This document shows positions 50,351 through 58,919 of a stretch of DNA of 64,000 bases, one piece after another. Position numbers and translations under genes: made by a program. The notes below the pieces were generated by a model, which did not search any database, was not told where the DNA came from, and saw only the letters and a list, made by a program, of their open reading frames with translations. Origin of the DNA: Subtercola sp. (GTDB lineage Bacteria; Actinomycetota; Actinomycetes; Actinomycetales; Microbacteriaceae); the NCBI GenBank assembly GCA_025463765.1, contig JAODBC010000033.1, forward strand, positions 1 to 64,000. The letters are read 5' to 3'. The first letter of the stretch is position 1. Each line of letters starts with the position of its first letter.

Positions 50351-51216
50351 TGCGCTCGGGTCTGCGTTCGTTTCTTTTCGTTCCTGGCGATGACGACCGC
50401 AAGCTCAGCAGGGCTGCCACGACGGCCGCGGATGCCCTGATCGTCGACCTCGAAGACGCCGTCGCGCCAGAGAACAAGAGCGCCGCACGACAACGGGTGC
50501 TCTCCTTCATCGGGTCGTATGCGGGATCTGCCGAACTCGTGGTGCGCATCAACGCCGCGGGCACGCCGTTCTTCGTCGACGACCTCAGGGCTGTCGCGGC
50601 CACGAAGACGGTCGCGATCATGCTGCCGAAGGCCACGGAGGCCAGCCTTCGCGAGTTGGCCGCCCTCGCGCCCGGAGCCGAAATAGTCGCTCTGATCGAG
50701 ACGGCGCTCGGAGTCGAGCAGGCCTTCGTGATCGCATCGCACCGTCAAGTGATGCGGCTGATGCTCGGCTCGGCCGACCTGGCTGCAGAACTCGGAATCG
50801 CCCTTTCGGTCGACGAGATCGAGATGCAGTATCCGCGTGCACGGGTCGCGTTCGCGTCGGCGGCGGCACTGCGCGAGGCCCCGATCGACGTCGTGCACCT
50901 CGGTGTAGCAGACCCCGAGGCCCTGCTCGAGAGCAGCCGGCGCGGCAAGGCGCTCGGATTCACGGCCAAGGCGTGCATCCACCCTGCCCAGCTCGACGTG
51001 GTGAATCGCGTGTTCAGCCCGAGTGCAGGCGAAGTCAGCGAGGCTCGCGACGTCGTCGAGGCCTATGCGGATGCCCGGCAGGCCGGCCTCGGAGTGACGT
51101 CTGTCAACGGCAAGCTCGTCGACCTTCCGGTCGTATTGCAGGCCCAACGGATTCTTGCGATGCATAACGCACCGTCGATGCAGAGCGCGACCATTCGCGG
51201 AGAGGAACAAAGATGA
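50350..51216 (+). CDS. CitE-like CoA-ester lyase (HpcH/HpaI aldolase family)
   Basis: 288 residues from GTG at 50350, whose G is the last base of the Rieske stop codon. Malyl-/citramalyl-/methylmalyl-CoA-lyase type: RSFLFVPGDDDRKL, DALIVDLEDAVAPENK (metal Asp/Glu), VVRINAAGT (Arg), VALIETALGVEQ (Glu), LGSADLAAELG (Asp) and FTAKACIHPAQL. It would cleave a 3-hydroxyacyl-CoA to acyl-CoA and a 2-oxo acid such as glyoxylate, or form such a bond. MaoC follows with a 4-base overlap. Confidence 0.92.
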   Translation: MRSGLRSFLFVPGDDDRKLSRAATTAADALIVDLEDAVAPENKSAARQRVLSFIGSYAGSAELVVRINAAGTPFFVDDLRAVAATKTVAIMLPKATEASLRELAALAPGAEIVALIETALGVEQAFVIASHRQVMRLMLGSADLAAELGIALSVDEIEMQYPRARVAFASAAALREAPIDVVHLGVADPEALLESSRRGKALGFTAKACIHPAQLDVVNRVFSPSAGEVSEARDVVEAYADARQAGLGVTSVNGKLVDLPVVLQAQRILAMHNAPSMQSATIRGEEQR

Positions 51217-51746
51217 CGAACACAGCGACCGTGCAGGCGCCGAAAGAATGGCGAGGTCGATACTTCGAAGACATGGAGGTCGGCGACGTCTATCGCAGTC
51301 GGCTGGGGCGCACCATCGAGCAGACCGACAACACCTGGTTCACCCTGCTCACCTGCAATACGAACCAAGTGCACTTCAATAGCGAGTTCGCGGCGGCGAC
51401 GGAATTCAAAGAGCCGCTGGTCAATTCGTGTCTGACGCTTTCGATCGTCGTCGGCCTCTCAGTGGCAGACACCAGCGAAAACGCCATGGCGAATCTCGGC
51501 TGGGACTCAATCTCTATGCCGACACCGGTCTTCGCCGGCGACACGCTCTGGGCCGAGAGCGAGGTGCTGTCGAAGCGAGAGTCTAAGTCGCGACCACATC
51601 AGGGCATTGTGGGCATCCGCACCAGAGGCGTGAATCAGCGTGGCGAAACTGTCGTCGAGTACTTGCGCACCTTCATGATGTACCGCCGCAGTGCCCCGCA
51701 GGCGGTCAGCCGTTTTCCTGAACCCGCCTCTGAGTGGCGGGTCTGA
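51213..51746 (+). CDS. MaoC-family dehydratase
   Basis: 177 residues, hot-dog fold of the beta-methylmalyl-/mesaconyl-CoA hydratase kind: WRGRYFEDMEVGDVYRSRLGRTI, then WFTLLTCNTNQVHFNSEFAAATEFKEPLVNS with Asn and His of the active site (Asn in place of the usual Asp of D-x-N-x-x-H), and NLGWDSISMPTPVFAGDTLWAESEV. Paired with the CitE-like lyase as in the methylmalyl-CoA route: hydration then C-C cleavage, or the reverse. Confidence 0.88.
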   Translation: MTNTATVQAPKEWRGRYFEDMEVGDVYRSRLGRTIEQTDNTWFTLLTCNTNQVHFNSEFAAATEFKEPLVNSCLTLSIVVGLSVADTSENAMANLGWDSISMPTPVFAGDTLWAESEVLSKRESKSRPHQGIVGIRTRGVNQRGETVVEYLRTFMMYRRSAPQAVSRFPEPASEWRV

Positions 51747-51810
51747 TCCATTTCTCACCGCTCGTGCGATGACGCCCGAGTTTCGCAAACACCCCGAGGA
51801 GTTGTAACCA

Positions 51811-53049
51811 GTGAGCATCACCGACCAGCCCATCATCACCGAACCGCTTGGCCCGACCGACCTGAGAGCACTGGCCGGTCTGAAGATCGTCGAGTTCGCG
51901 CACGTAATCGCGGGCCCGTTGGCCGGCACGCTGATGGCGGACCTTGGCGCCGACGTCGTGCATGTCGAAGATCCGGGGCGCGGCGACCCGCAGCGAAATG
52001 CCGGTCCCGCGAAAGACGGCACCCACCTGTGGTGGAAGGTTTCGGCACGAAACAAGAAGTCGGTCACGCTCAATCTGCGCACCGAAGAGGGCCGAGTTCT
52101 CGCACGGGAGCTCGCGATGTGGGCCGATGTCGTGATCTGCAACTTCCGAGTCGAGACGCTCGAGAAGTGGGAACTCGACTTCGTCTCGTTGAACAAGATC
52201 AACCCGAAGCTGATCATGCTGCAGGTCACAGGCTTCGGCAACACGTCGTCGAAGCGCAATTCACCCGGCTTCGGTAAGGTCGGCGAGGCCATGAGCGGTG
52301 TTGTGAACATCACCGGTTTTCCCGACGGACCGCCCGTGCATACCGGCTTCTCGCACGGCGACTCCGTGACCGGTCTGATGGGTGCGTTCTCAGTGATGGC
52401 GGCCCTCTACCGTAAGAACACCGATCCAGAGTTTCGTGGTGAATGGATCGATCTCGCGCTGTACGACGGACTGTTCCGGCTCATCGAGTGGCAGGTCATT
52501 TTCTACGACCAGCTCGGTGAAAATCCCACCCGCGTCGGCAACGAGTTGTCGGCCGCGCCGGCCGCGGTCATCAACACCTTCAAGACTTCGGATGATCGTT
52601 GGATCACCGTCACGTCGGGCACCCCGCGTTCGGTTCAGAACGTGGCCGCTCTCGTCGGTGAGCCGATCGAGGAGTATGCCACCGCCGCCATGCAGGTGGT
52701 GCGCAAGGCGCGGCTCGACGAGATGGTTCGCCAGTGGATTCTGCAGCACACGCTCGACGAGTGCATCGCCGAGATGACCCGCCTCGAGGTCGTCGCGTCG
52801 CCGATCTTCACGGTCGAAGACATTCTGGCCGACCCGACCTACCGCGAACGTGAGAACGTTGTCGAGATCGAAGACCCCGACCTGGGCATGGTGAAGATGC
52901 AGAACGTCTTTCCCCGGTTGGCCAACTACGCCGGAAAGGTCTGGCGCACTGCTCCGGCACTCGGCGAAGACAGTGATGCGGTGTACAGCCAGGCGCTCGG
53001 GCGCACGCCAGAGCAGATCGCCGAACTGCGCGCCGCCGGTACGATCTAG
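51811..53049 (+). CDS. Family III CoA transferase (CaiB/BaiF)
   Basis: 412 residues from GTG at 51811 with GAGGAG upstream. Seen: LAGLKIVEFAHVIAGPLAGTLMADLGADVVHVEDPGRGDPQRN, NKKSVTLNLRTEEGR, NPKLIMLQVTGFG, and the region HTGFSHGDSVTGLMGAFSVMAAL holding the candidate catalytic Asp. Transfers CoA to a carboxylic acid without ATP. It would activate the ring-opened acid or a downstream intermediate. Confidence 0.92.
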   Translation: MSITDQPIITEPLGPTDLRALAGLKIVEFAHVIAGPLAGTLMADLGADVVHVEDPGRGDPQRNAGPAKDGTHLWWKVSARNKKSVTLNLRTEEGRVLARELAMWADVVICNFRVETLEKWELDFVSLNKINPKLIMLQVTGFGNTSSKRNSPGFGKVGEAMSGVVNITGFPDGPPVHTGFSHGDSVTGLMGAFSVMAALYRKNTDPEFRGEWIDLALYDGLFRLIEWQVIFYDQLGENPTRVGNELSAAPAAVINTFKTSDDRWITVTSGTPRSVQNVAALVGEPIEEYATAAMQVVRKARLDEMVRQWILQHTLDECIAEMTRLEVVASPIFTVEDILADPTYRERENVVEIEDPDLGMVKMQNVFPRLANYAGKVWRTAPALGEDSDAVYSQALGRTPEQIAELRAAGTI

Positions 53050-53090
53050 GGTGCGACCGGTCAGCGCGGACGCCCGAAGGAGTGTGCTCC

Positions 53091-53831
53091 ATGAGTGAAG
53101 TTGTTCCCGAGTGGCAGACGGTCGCTGTGTCGGTCGCAGACGACATCATCGAGTTGCGGCTGCATTCCGGCGAGCAGTCGCTCGTATGGAGTGCAACCGC
53201 GCATCGCGAAGTCATGGAGGCTTTCGGCTGGGCCGGTTCGCGCCGTTCGACCAAAGCGGTGATCATCACCGGCACCGGCGAGACGTTCTGTTCGAGTATC
53301 GACGTTGCGTCGTTCAAGGGCATGCCGTGGGATGAGATCTGGTGGGAGGGGCGGCGCATGTTGCAGAACATCACCGACATCGATGTTCCGGTCATCGCGG
53401 CCGTCAACGGCCCGGCGACCGCCCACGCAGAGATCGCGGTGCTGGCCGACATCGTCATCGCTTCTGATACCGCGGTGTTCGGTGACCATATCCACATCAC
53501 TCGTCGAACCGCGCCGGGTGATGGCGCGCACGCGGTCTGGGCGAACCTGCTCGGCCCGTCTCGGGTGAAATACTTTCTGCTCACCGCGGCGACCATCGAC
53601 GCCCACGAAGGCAGAACCATCGGATTCGTGCACGAGGTTCTGCCGTACGACGATGTTCTGCCGCGGGCTCACGCCGTCGCTGAGCGGCTTGCAACGCTGA
53701 GCGTTCCCGTGCTGCGATTCTCGAAGGCGGCGGTGTCGATCGCCGCTCGCCGGTTCTTCGCCGAAGACCTGAGCCACGGCCTCGGTCTCGAGGGCAGCGG
53801 CCACTGGGTCGACGGCGGCATCTCGTCGTAG
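53091..53831 (+). CDS. 6-oxocamphor hydrolase-like C-C hydrolase (crotonase fold)
   Basis: 246 residues from ATG at 53091 (AAGGAG upstream). 6-Oxocamphor hydrolase (OCH) splits a bicyclic beta-diketone by a retro-Claisen step. Compared from memory with Rhodococcus OCH: SLVWSATAHREV matches SLVWTSTAHDEL, PVIAAVNGPATAHAEIAVLADIVIA matches along its length, and PGDGAHAVWANLLG and YFLLT are shared. The four OCH catalytic residues, His122, His145, Asp154 and Glu244, correspond to His112, His135, Asp144 and Glu234 with a constant offset of ten. The usual CoA-hydratase Glu pair is absent. Last of the CitE-MaoC-CaiB series. Most likely it cleaves a cyclic 1,3-diketone made by the P450 and SDR genes. 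Confidence 0.85.
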   Translation: MSEVVPEWQTVAVSVADDIIELRLHSGEQSLVWSATAHREVMEAFGWAGSRRSTKAVIITGTGETFCSSIDVASFKGMPWDEIWWEGRRMLQNITDIDVPVIAAVNGPATAHAEIAVLADIVIASDTAVFGDHIHITRRTAPGDGAHAVWANLLGPSRVKYFLLTAATIDAHEGRTIGFVHEVLPYDDVLPRAHAVAERLATLSVPVLRFSKAAVSIAARRFFAEDLSHGLGLEGSGHWVDGGISS

Positions 53832-53906
53832 CCCATCGTGCGGCGCACCGGCGGCGACTCTGATTCATCCGAACTTTCACCACTCTCAACGTCAAAGGAG
53901 ACACCA

Positions 53907-54773
53907 ATGGCTGACGCACAGCGCCTCGACATTCCCGAATTCACGAGTGACACACGGCTCGCCGGTCGAACCGCCATCGTGACCGGAGCGGGCTCTGCCG
54001 GCGAGATGGGCGGCACCGGTTCGGATATCGCGGTGCTTCTGGCCGCGAAGGGGGCGAACGTCATGATTCTCGATGTCGACGAAGCCCGCGCCTGGCACAC
54101 CGCCGAAGCGGTCGAACGGGTCGGCGGCACCTGTCTCGTCGCAATCGCCGACATCACCGAACAAGAGGAGTGCGAAGACGCCGTCGACAAGTGTGTTCGC
54201 GAGTTCGGTGGCGTCGACATTCTGGTGAACAATGCGGCCATCGCTCCCGGCGAGCAAGAGAATTTGCGGTCGATGTGGGACAAGATCATCGCGCTCAACC
54301 TGACGGCAGTGAAACTCATGTCTGACGCGGTGTTGCCGAGCATGTTCGAAAAGGGTGCGGGTTCGATCATCCACATCACCTCGGTGGCCGGTCTGCGCGC
54401 CGGCGGGGGCATCGGGTACTCGGCGTCGAAGGGCGGGCTCATCGCAATGGCCAAGGCTCAGGCATACGAGTATGGTCCGCGTGGGGTGCGCGTGAACACG
54501 GTCGCTCCCGGGCACGTCGCCATTCCCATGGGCCTCGGTTTCGCGGGCTGGAATGGCGGCGGAACCGGCGAGATGCGCCGTCGCCGCGCGAAGGCGACGA
54601 TGCTCGGAACCGAAGGCACGGGGTGGGATGTCGCGTTCGCGGTACTCTACCTCGCCAGCGACGAGGCCTCGTATGTGACGGGCCACACCATTCCCGTCGA
54701 CGGCGGCACCACCGAGGTGTTCCCCATCGTCATGGCTGAGACGATCGTCGGCGACGGTTCGGGCAGTCTCTAG
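53907..54773 (+). CDS. SDR-family oxidoreductase
   Basis: 288 residues from ATG at 53907 (AAAGGAG six bases upstream). NAD-binding motif with an insertion, TGAGSAGEMGGTGSDIA instead of TGxxxGxG, NNAAIAPGEQE, IHITSVAGLRAGGGIGYSASKGG (Ser, Tyr, Lys), VNTVAPGHVAIPMG. SDRs with this elongated glycine loop occur in actinobacterial catabolic clusters. It may make the ketone cleaved by the OCH-like enzyme, or act later. Its stop shares CTAG with the stop of the convergent MmgE/PrpD gene. Confidence 0.85.
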   Translation: MADAQRLDIPEFTSDTRLAGRTAIVTGAGSAGEMGGTGSDIAVLLAAKGANVMILDVDEARAWHTAEAVERVGGTCLVAIADITEQEECEDAVDKCVREFGGVDILVNNAAIAPGEQENLRSMWDKIIALNLTAVKLMSDAVLPSMFEKGAGSIIHITSVAGLRAGGGIGYSASKGGLIAMAKAQAYEYGPRGVRVNTVAPGHVAIPMGLGFAGWNGGGTGEMRRRRAKATMLGTEGTGWDVAFAVLYLASDEASYVTGHTIPVDGGTTEVFPIVMAETIVGDGSGSL

Positions 54774-56161
54774 AGCACAAAAGAATTCGTCAGGGAACGG
54801 GCGTCGGCGGCGCTGCCGAGCAGACTGATGTGCTGCAGCGCAGCCGTCGCCTTCGCTTCGCCGAGCACGGGCGTTGCACGCACGAGAAACAGGCGCGCGA
54901 AAGAATCGTCGTCGGGAAACAGGATGCCCGGCCGGCGCCCGGCCAGCGTCACCGTCTCGCCATCGCTCAGGTGCACGACATACTCAACGTCGCCGCTGAC
55001 CGATGTCTGAAGATGAATGCGTTCGGCGAGATCATGGGTAGCCTCGTCAGAGCCCGCGGACTCGAAATAGAACGGGCGGTTGACCGGCCGGCCGAGCAGG
55101 GCCGCGGCCGCGGTGAATCTCGCCGACATCTGTCGCTGCAGCCGCGTTTCATAGGGCCCGTCGGCGCCGACTCCCGGGCTGGCGGTGCCGTTCTCGGGGG
55201 TGTTCGGGCGTCGAAGCACGACGGCCTCGATCTCGCGGTCGCCGATCAACTCGCGCACCTCGCCAGCGAGTTCGATGCTCTCTTGGTTCTGCAAGCACAC
55301 CGCGTACTTCTTGCTTCCCAGCCCCTCGAGGGCGAGCCGCTCGTCGTCGGAGAAGAGCGGATCGGGAATCGCCGCCTGCCCGGCGTAAACGGCGAAGAAC
55401 CCGTGTTCGCCCTCGAGGGCCAATTCTGCGCTCGGGGCTCCGGCGACGGCCAGTGAGGCCGCCAGCAGACCGTTTCGGGCCGCGAACCCGGCATGGAAGT
55501 ACGGTTCCATGCTGCCAGAGACGAAGCCCTGGCTGGTGCCGGCCGATGTATTGGCGGCGATGCCGATGGCGCGCCCGATGACTTCGGCGTCGCCGCCGAG
55601 GGCGTAGGCGGCGGCAACCGCGGCGCCGAACGGCCCCATGACGCCGACCGGCCGAAACCGACGTGCGCTCAGTGCGGGCGGAACGGCAAGACCCAGCCGG
55701 TGAACGGCCTCGTACCCGGCGATGATGGCACGCTGCAATCGGTCGCCCGAGCATCCACTCAGGTCTGCGGCCGCCAGCGCCGCGGGAATGACGTACGTGC
55801 CAGGGTGGCTGCCTTCGCGAAACCCGCCGGGCCCGCAGTCTTCTTGCAGGCTGCTGTGCGCCGTTACCGCGTTCACGAAGGCCGCTGCGCCCGGCGCAAG
55901 GCGAGTGGATGAACCGACGACGACGGCATCGCCCGACTCTGTCGTGAGTGCGTCGAGCGCGGTGCTGAACGGCTCTAGCGCTGTGCTGGCGAGGCTTACT
56001 CCGAGGGAGTGCGTGAGGCGATTCGAGACGGCCGTGCCCGAAGACGATGTCAGCGGGGCAGCGGCCAAGTCGTAGATCTTCTCGGCGAGCGCGTGCGCCA
56101 TTCCGCCGGAACCATAGACACTGCTCGAGGTCACCGGACTCACGCCAGCGGGAATGGTCAT
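54770..56161 (-). CDS. MmgE/PrpD-family protein
   Basis: 463 residues, the length of 2-methylcitrate dehydratases. Seen: N-terminal helical domain with SHSSLQEDCGPGGFREGSHPGTYVIPAALAAAD in place of the usual H-x-x-D-D-x-H pattern, IIAGYEAVHRLG, FRPVGVMGPFGAAVAAAYALGGD, and MEPYFHAGFAARNGLLAA. The family removes water from tricarboxylates or related acids. Here it probably dehydrates a hydroxy acid of region D. Divergent from the alpha/beta hydrolase across the TCATGCATATAGTA site. Confidence 0.86.
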   Translation of the reverse strand: MTIPAGVSPVTSSSVYGSGGMAHALAEKIYDLAAAPLTSSSGTAVSNRLTHSLGVSLASTALEPFSTALDALTTESGDAVVVGSSTRLAPGAAAFVNAVTAHSSLQEDCGPGGFREGSHPGTYVIPAALAAADLSGCSGDRLQRAIIAGYEAVHRLGLAVPPALSARRFRPVGVMGPFGAAVAAAYALGGDAEVIGRAIGIAANTSAGTSQGFVSGSMEPYFHAGFAARNGLLAASLAVAGAPSAELALEGEHGFFAVYAGQAAIPDPLFSDDERLALEGLGSKKYAVCLQNQESIELAGEVRELIGDREIEAVVLRRPNTPENGTASPGVGADGPYETRLQRQMSARFTAAAALLGRPVNRPFYFESAGSDEATHDLAERIHLQTSVSGDVEYVVHLSDGETVTLAGRRPGILFPDDDSFARLFLVRATPVLGEAKATAALQHISLLGSAADARSLTNSFVL

Positions 56162-56189
56162 GTGAACCTCACTTCAGTGGAATGGCAAT

Positions 56190-56203
56190 TCATGCATATA
56201 GTA
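56190..56203. promoter_or_regulatory. Region D operator-like site TCATGCATATAGTA
   Basis: Lies in the 97-bp divergent region between MmgE/PrpD (56161) and the alpha/beta hydrolase (56259). It keeps TCATG and AGTA of the 47630 and 58854 motifs with the same 5-base spacing (centre CATAT instead of ATCAT). TATAGT within it may act as the rightward -10. Confidence 0.5.
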
Positions 56204-56258
56204 ACATTGATAAGAATGATGTTGGTGGAGTTGTTCGCTCAGCGAGGAGTTATGGATC

Positions 56259-57107
56259 ATGCACGACTATCAAGATGGTGAAGTTCGCGTCGGCGGCCTC
56301 AAAATGCATTACCTCGAGTGGGGCACCCCGGGCAAGCCGCCGCTGGTGATGCTGCACGGCCTGAACGTTCAGGCCCACACGTGGGATCCGATCTCCCGTC
56401 GCCTTGCGAGCGACTACCACGTGTTCACGCCCGATCTGCGCGGGCACGGTGAGAGCGACTGGTCGAAGACGGGATACCGAGTGCGTTCGATGTCGAACGA
56501 CATCAGCCTCTTCGTCGATGCACTCGGCATCGGCGAATTCGACCTGCTGGGGCATTCGGCGGGTGTGCGCGTCGCGCTCTCGCTGGCGGGCGAACGCCCC
56601 GACATCGTGAAGAAGCTGATCTTGTCTGACGCGGGCCCCGAGACCACCCGCGCGGGTGCGGAGTTCATGCGCGACTTCATTCAGCGCACCGTCTCGATTC
56701 GCGGGTTCCGCAACTCGGCCGAGGCGCGCGAGTACTACAAGAAAGAGCACCCTGAGTGGGTCGAAGAGTTCATCGACCTGCACGTCGAGCACCAGCTGCG
56801 CAAGAACTGGGCCGGCAAGCTCGTGCTGAAGGCCGACCCCGACGTGCAGTGGATCACTGGGTCGGCGAGCCTGCCCGACATTCCCTACCTGTGGAAGATG
56901 TGCGCCCAGGCGAGCATGCCCACCCTGCTGATGATCGGTCGCACGAGCAACGTGCTCGACGAGGGCATCGTCGAAAAGATGACCACCGTCATGCCCGACG
57001 CCGTGGCGCTCTGGTTCGAGACCGGCCACTACATTCCACGTGAACAGCCCGAAGAGTTCATCGCTGCAGTGCAAGACTTTCTCGCCGCCGAGAAGGTGAC
57101 CGCATGA
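56259..57107 (+). CDS. Alpha/beta hydrolase
   Basis: 282 residues. Oxyanion MLHGLNVQAHTWDP, nucleophile elbow GHSAGVRVALSLAG (Ser), acid in the DEGIV region and catalytic His in FETGHYIPREQPEEF. GAGGAG precedes the ATG. Could be a C-C hydrolase, lactonase or thioesterase; a ring lactone or dione product in region D would fit. Coupled by ATGA to the second CitE-like gene. Confidence 0.9.
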   Translation: MHDYQDGEVRVGGLKMHYLEWGTPGKPPLVMLHGLNVQAHTWDPISRRLASDYHVFTPDLRGHGESDWSKTGYRVRSMSNDISLFVDALGIGEFDLLGHSAGVRVALSLAGERPDIVKKLILSDAGPETTRAGAEFMRDFIQRTVSIRGFRNSAEAREYYKKEHPEWVEEFIDLHVEHQLRKNWAGKLVLKADPDVQWITGSASLPDIPYLWKMCAQASMPTLLMIGRTSNVLDEGIVEKMTTVMPDAVALWFETGHYIPREQPEEFIAAVQDFLAAEKVTA

Positions 57108-57976
57108 CCGCACGCGCTGATTTCGCGACGATGACGAGCCTCATCGAGGTGCCTATTCTGAATCCCAAATACTGGTCGAAGGTGCCCGAGGTGCAGGCCG
57201 ACGCGATCATGCTCGACCTCGAAGACTCCGCGACACCGGCGAACAAGGCGGCGGTGCGCACGGCGATCATCGAGGCGCTCGGCGATATGTCGTACTTCGG
57301 CGGGCGCCGCGTCATCGTGCGGTGCAACAACCTCGCCACCCCGTGGGGCCGAGACGACCTCGAAGCCCTCGGCGCCGTGTCGGCCGATATCGTGGTGTCG
57401 TATCCCAAGGTCGAGCGGCGCGCGGAGCTCGACGAAGTGGCCGGCATTCTCGCGGCTGCAGGCAACGCGCATCCACTGCACGTCATGATCGAGACCGCGC
57501 GCGCACTGATCGAGATCGACCAGATCGCGTCGCACGAGGCCGTGGCCGGCCTGCACTTCGGCTACGTCGACTTCGCGGCAGACGTGGGCAGTCGCCCGTT
57601 CGATGCGAACGGCGAGCTGTCGATGCTGACCAGTGGCTACGCGCGATCGAAGATCGCCATCGCGGCGGCGGCCTACGGGCTTTTCGCAACGGGCGGCTCA
57701 CTGATTCCCGACTACAAAGATCTCGACAAAGTGCGGGCGCTCATCCAGTCGTGGTCAGACCTCGGATACACCGCGTGCATCGCCGTGTCGCCGGCCCATC
57801 TGCCGATCATCAACGAGGTCATGCGCCCGTCTGCCGCCGAGATCACGAAGGCGAAAGAGGTCGTCGAGGCCTACGATGCGGCCACCGCACAGGGCGACCC
57901 GGCTGCAGTACTCAATGGGCGAGTAATCACGCTGCCCGACTACCGGGTCGCCGAGCTGCTGCTCAAGCGCGCGTAA
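57104..57976 (+). CDS. Second CitE-like CoA-ester lyase (HpcH/HpaI family)
   Basis: 290 residues. AIMLDLEDSATPANK (metal residues), VIVRCNNLATPWGRDDL (Arg with Asn), LHVMIETARALIEIDQI (Glu), GLHFGYVDFAADVG (Asp) and the C-terminal GYTACIAVSPAHLPIIN in the place of the CIHPxQ motif, where Ser replaces His. It is only distantly similar to the lyase at 50350, so it should act on a different substrate. Coupled to the alpha/beta hydrolase. Confidence 0.87.
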   Translation: MTARADFATMTSLIEVPILNPKYWSKVPEVQADAIMLDLEDSATPANKAAVRTAIIEALGDMSYFGGRRVIVRCNNLATPWGRDDLEALGAVSADIVVSYPKVERRAELDEVAGILAAAGNAHPLHVMIETARALIEIDQIASHEAVAGLHFGYVDFAADVGSRPFDANGELSMLTSGYARSKIAIAAAAYGLFATGGSLIPDYKDLDKVRALIQSWSDLGYTACIAVSPAHLPIINEVMRPSAAEITKAKEVVEAYDAATAQGDPAAVLNGRVITLPDYRVAELLLKRA

Positions 57977-58043
57977 TCGCAGCGCCCGTGCGCGAGCGGA
58001 TGCCCGCGCGCAACGACCTCGCCGACTCGACCTCCGTCGGTCG

Positions 58044-58820
58044 TCAGCCCCAGTTGATGACCGACGGCCCGAATCCGGGCGAGGCCTCGAGAGTCTGAGC
58101 GAAGTGCTCGGTGAGGTGCTCACGCATGAGTCTCTCGGCCAGATCACCGTCGCCGGCGATCACGGCGTCGCCAATGCGGCGGTGTTCATGCCTGATCGTC
58201 GGCTTCGTGGTCTTCTCGGCGAGACCCACGCCCACGACGCGGGTCGTATACATTTCTTTCAGGGCCGTGGCGACGAGGTTGAACACGCTGTTTCCGGTGA
58301 GCGTGGCAAGCAGATAATGAAAGTCGTTCGCTGCTTCGACCACGGTTCCGGCGGTCGGGCGCACCGACTCCTCGCGGTCGAGGGTGGCGAGAATCGCGGC
58401 CTTCGACTCGTCGCTGATCGCTTCGGCGGCCATGCGGGCCGCTTGCGGGTCGATGATGAGGCGCGCATCGACCAGCTCCTGAATCGTGGCGCCGCTGATG
58501 TTGAGGTACAGCGAGAAGCTGCGGCTGACGTCGCGCGGATTGACGCTCAGCAGCACGGGACCGCCGCCGGGGCCTGAGCGCAGGCTGATCATGCCGTAGG
58601 TCTCCAGAATGCGCAGAGCCTCGCGCAGTGAGCCGCGACCGACCTCGAACTGCTCGATCATCTCGGCCTCATTGGGCAATCGATCGCCTGGTTTTAGGCC
58701 GTTGTCGACGATGAGAGTGACGATGGCCGAGGCGACGCGCTCAGAGGTCTTGACCTGACGCCCGATGGCCGATGCGCTGAAATTGGTGGGCCACGCCGAC
58801 TTCGACTCAGACTCAGTCAT
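58044..58820 (-). CDS. GntR-family (FadR/FCD) transcriptional regulator
   Basis: 258 residues from ATG at 58820 (AGGGGT upstream). Winged helix VASAIVTLIVDNGLKPGDRLPNEAEMIEQFEVGRGSLREALRILETYGMISLRSGPGGG in the family order, then FCD domain with VDARLIIDPQAARMAA, EAANDFHYLLATLTGNSVF and IRHEHRRIGDAVIAGD (His and Asp/Glu ligand positions). It has the exact 14-bp motif of the amidohydrolase promoter in front of it, so it most likely autoregulates and controls region D. Confidence 0.92.
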   Translation of the reverse strand: MTESESKSAWPTNFSASAIGRQVKTSERVASAIVTLIVDNGLKPGDRLPNEAEMIEQFEVGRGSLREALRILETYGMISLRSGPGGGPVLLSVNPRDVSRSFSLYLNISGATIQELVDARLIIDPQAARMAAEAISDESKAAILATLDREESVRPTAGTVVEAANDFHYLLATLTGNSVFNLVATALKEMYTTRVVGVGLAEKTTKPTIRHEHRRIGDAVIAGDGDLAERLMREHLTEHFAQTLEASPGFGPSVINWG

Positions 58821-58853
58821 CGATACCCCTGTCCGTCCGAACGATAAGAACAT

Positions 58854-58867
58854 TCATGATCATAGTA
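58854..58867 (-). promoter_or_regulatory. Operator TCATGATCATAGTA upstream of GntR gene
   Basis: Identical in 14 bases to 47630-47643. It lies 34 bp upstream of the GntR start; on the coding strand TATGAT inside it may be the -10 (no clear -35). Suggests autoregulation. Confidence 0.65.
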
Positions 58868-58919
58868 TTCGGGGTTGCGACGTGCGCCGCAAGCGAGTCG
58901 TTCTCACCGAAATTCCGTG

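Noticed and set aside
42232-53831. Reading region D as a known camphor operon
   Set aside because: No Baeyer-Villiger monooxygenase is present, and the amidohydrolase/Rieske/CitE/MaoC/CaiB genes are not part of the camphor pathways I know; only the OCH-like step is shared.
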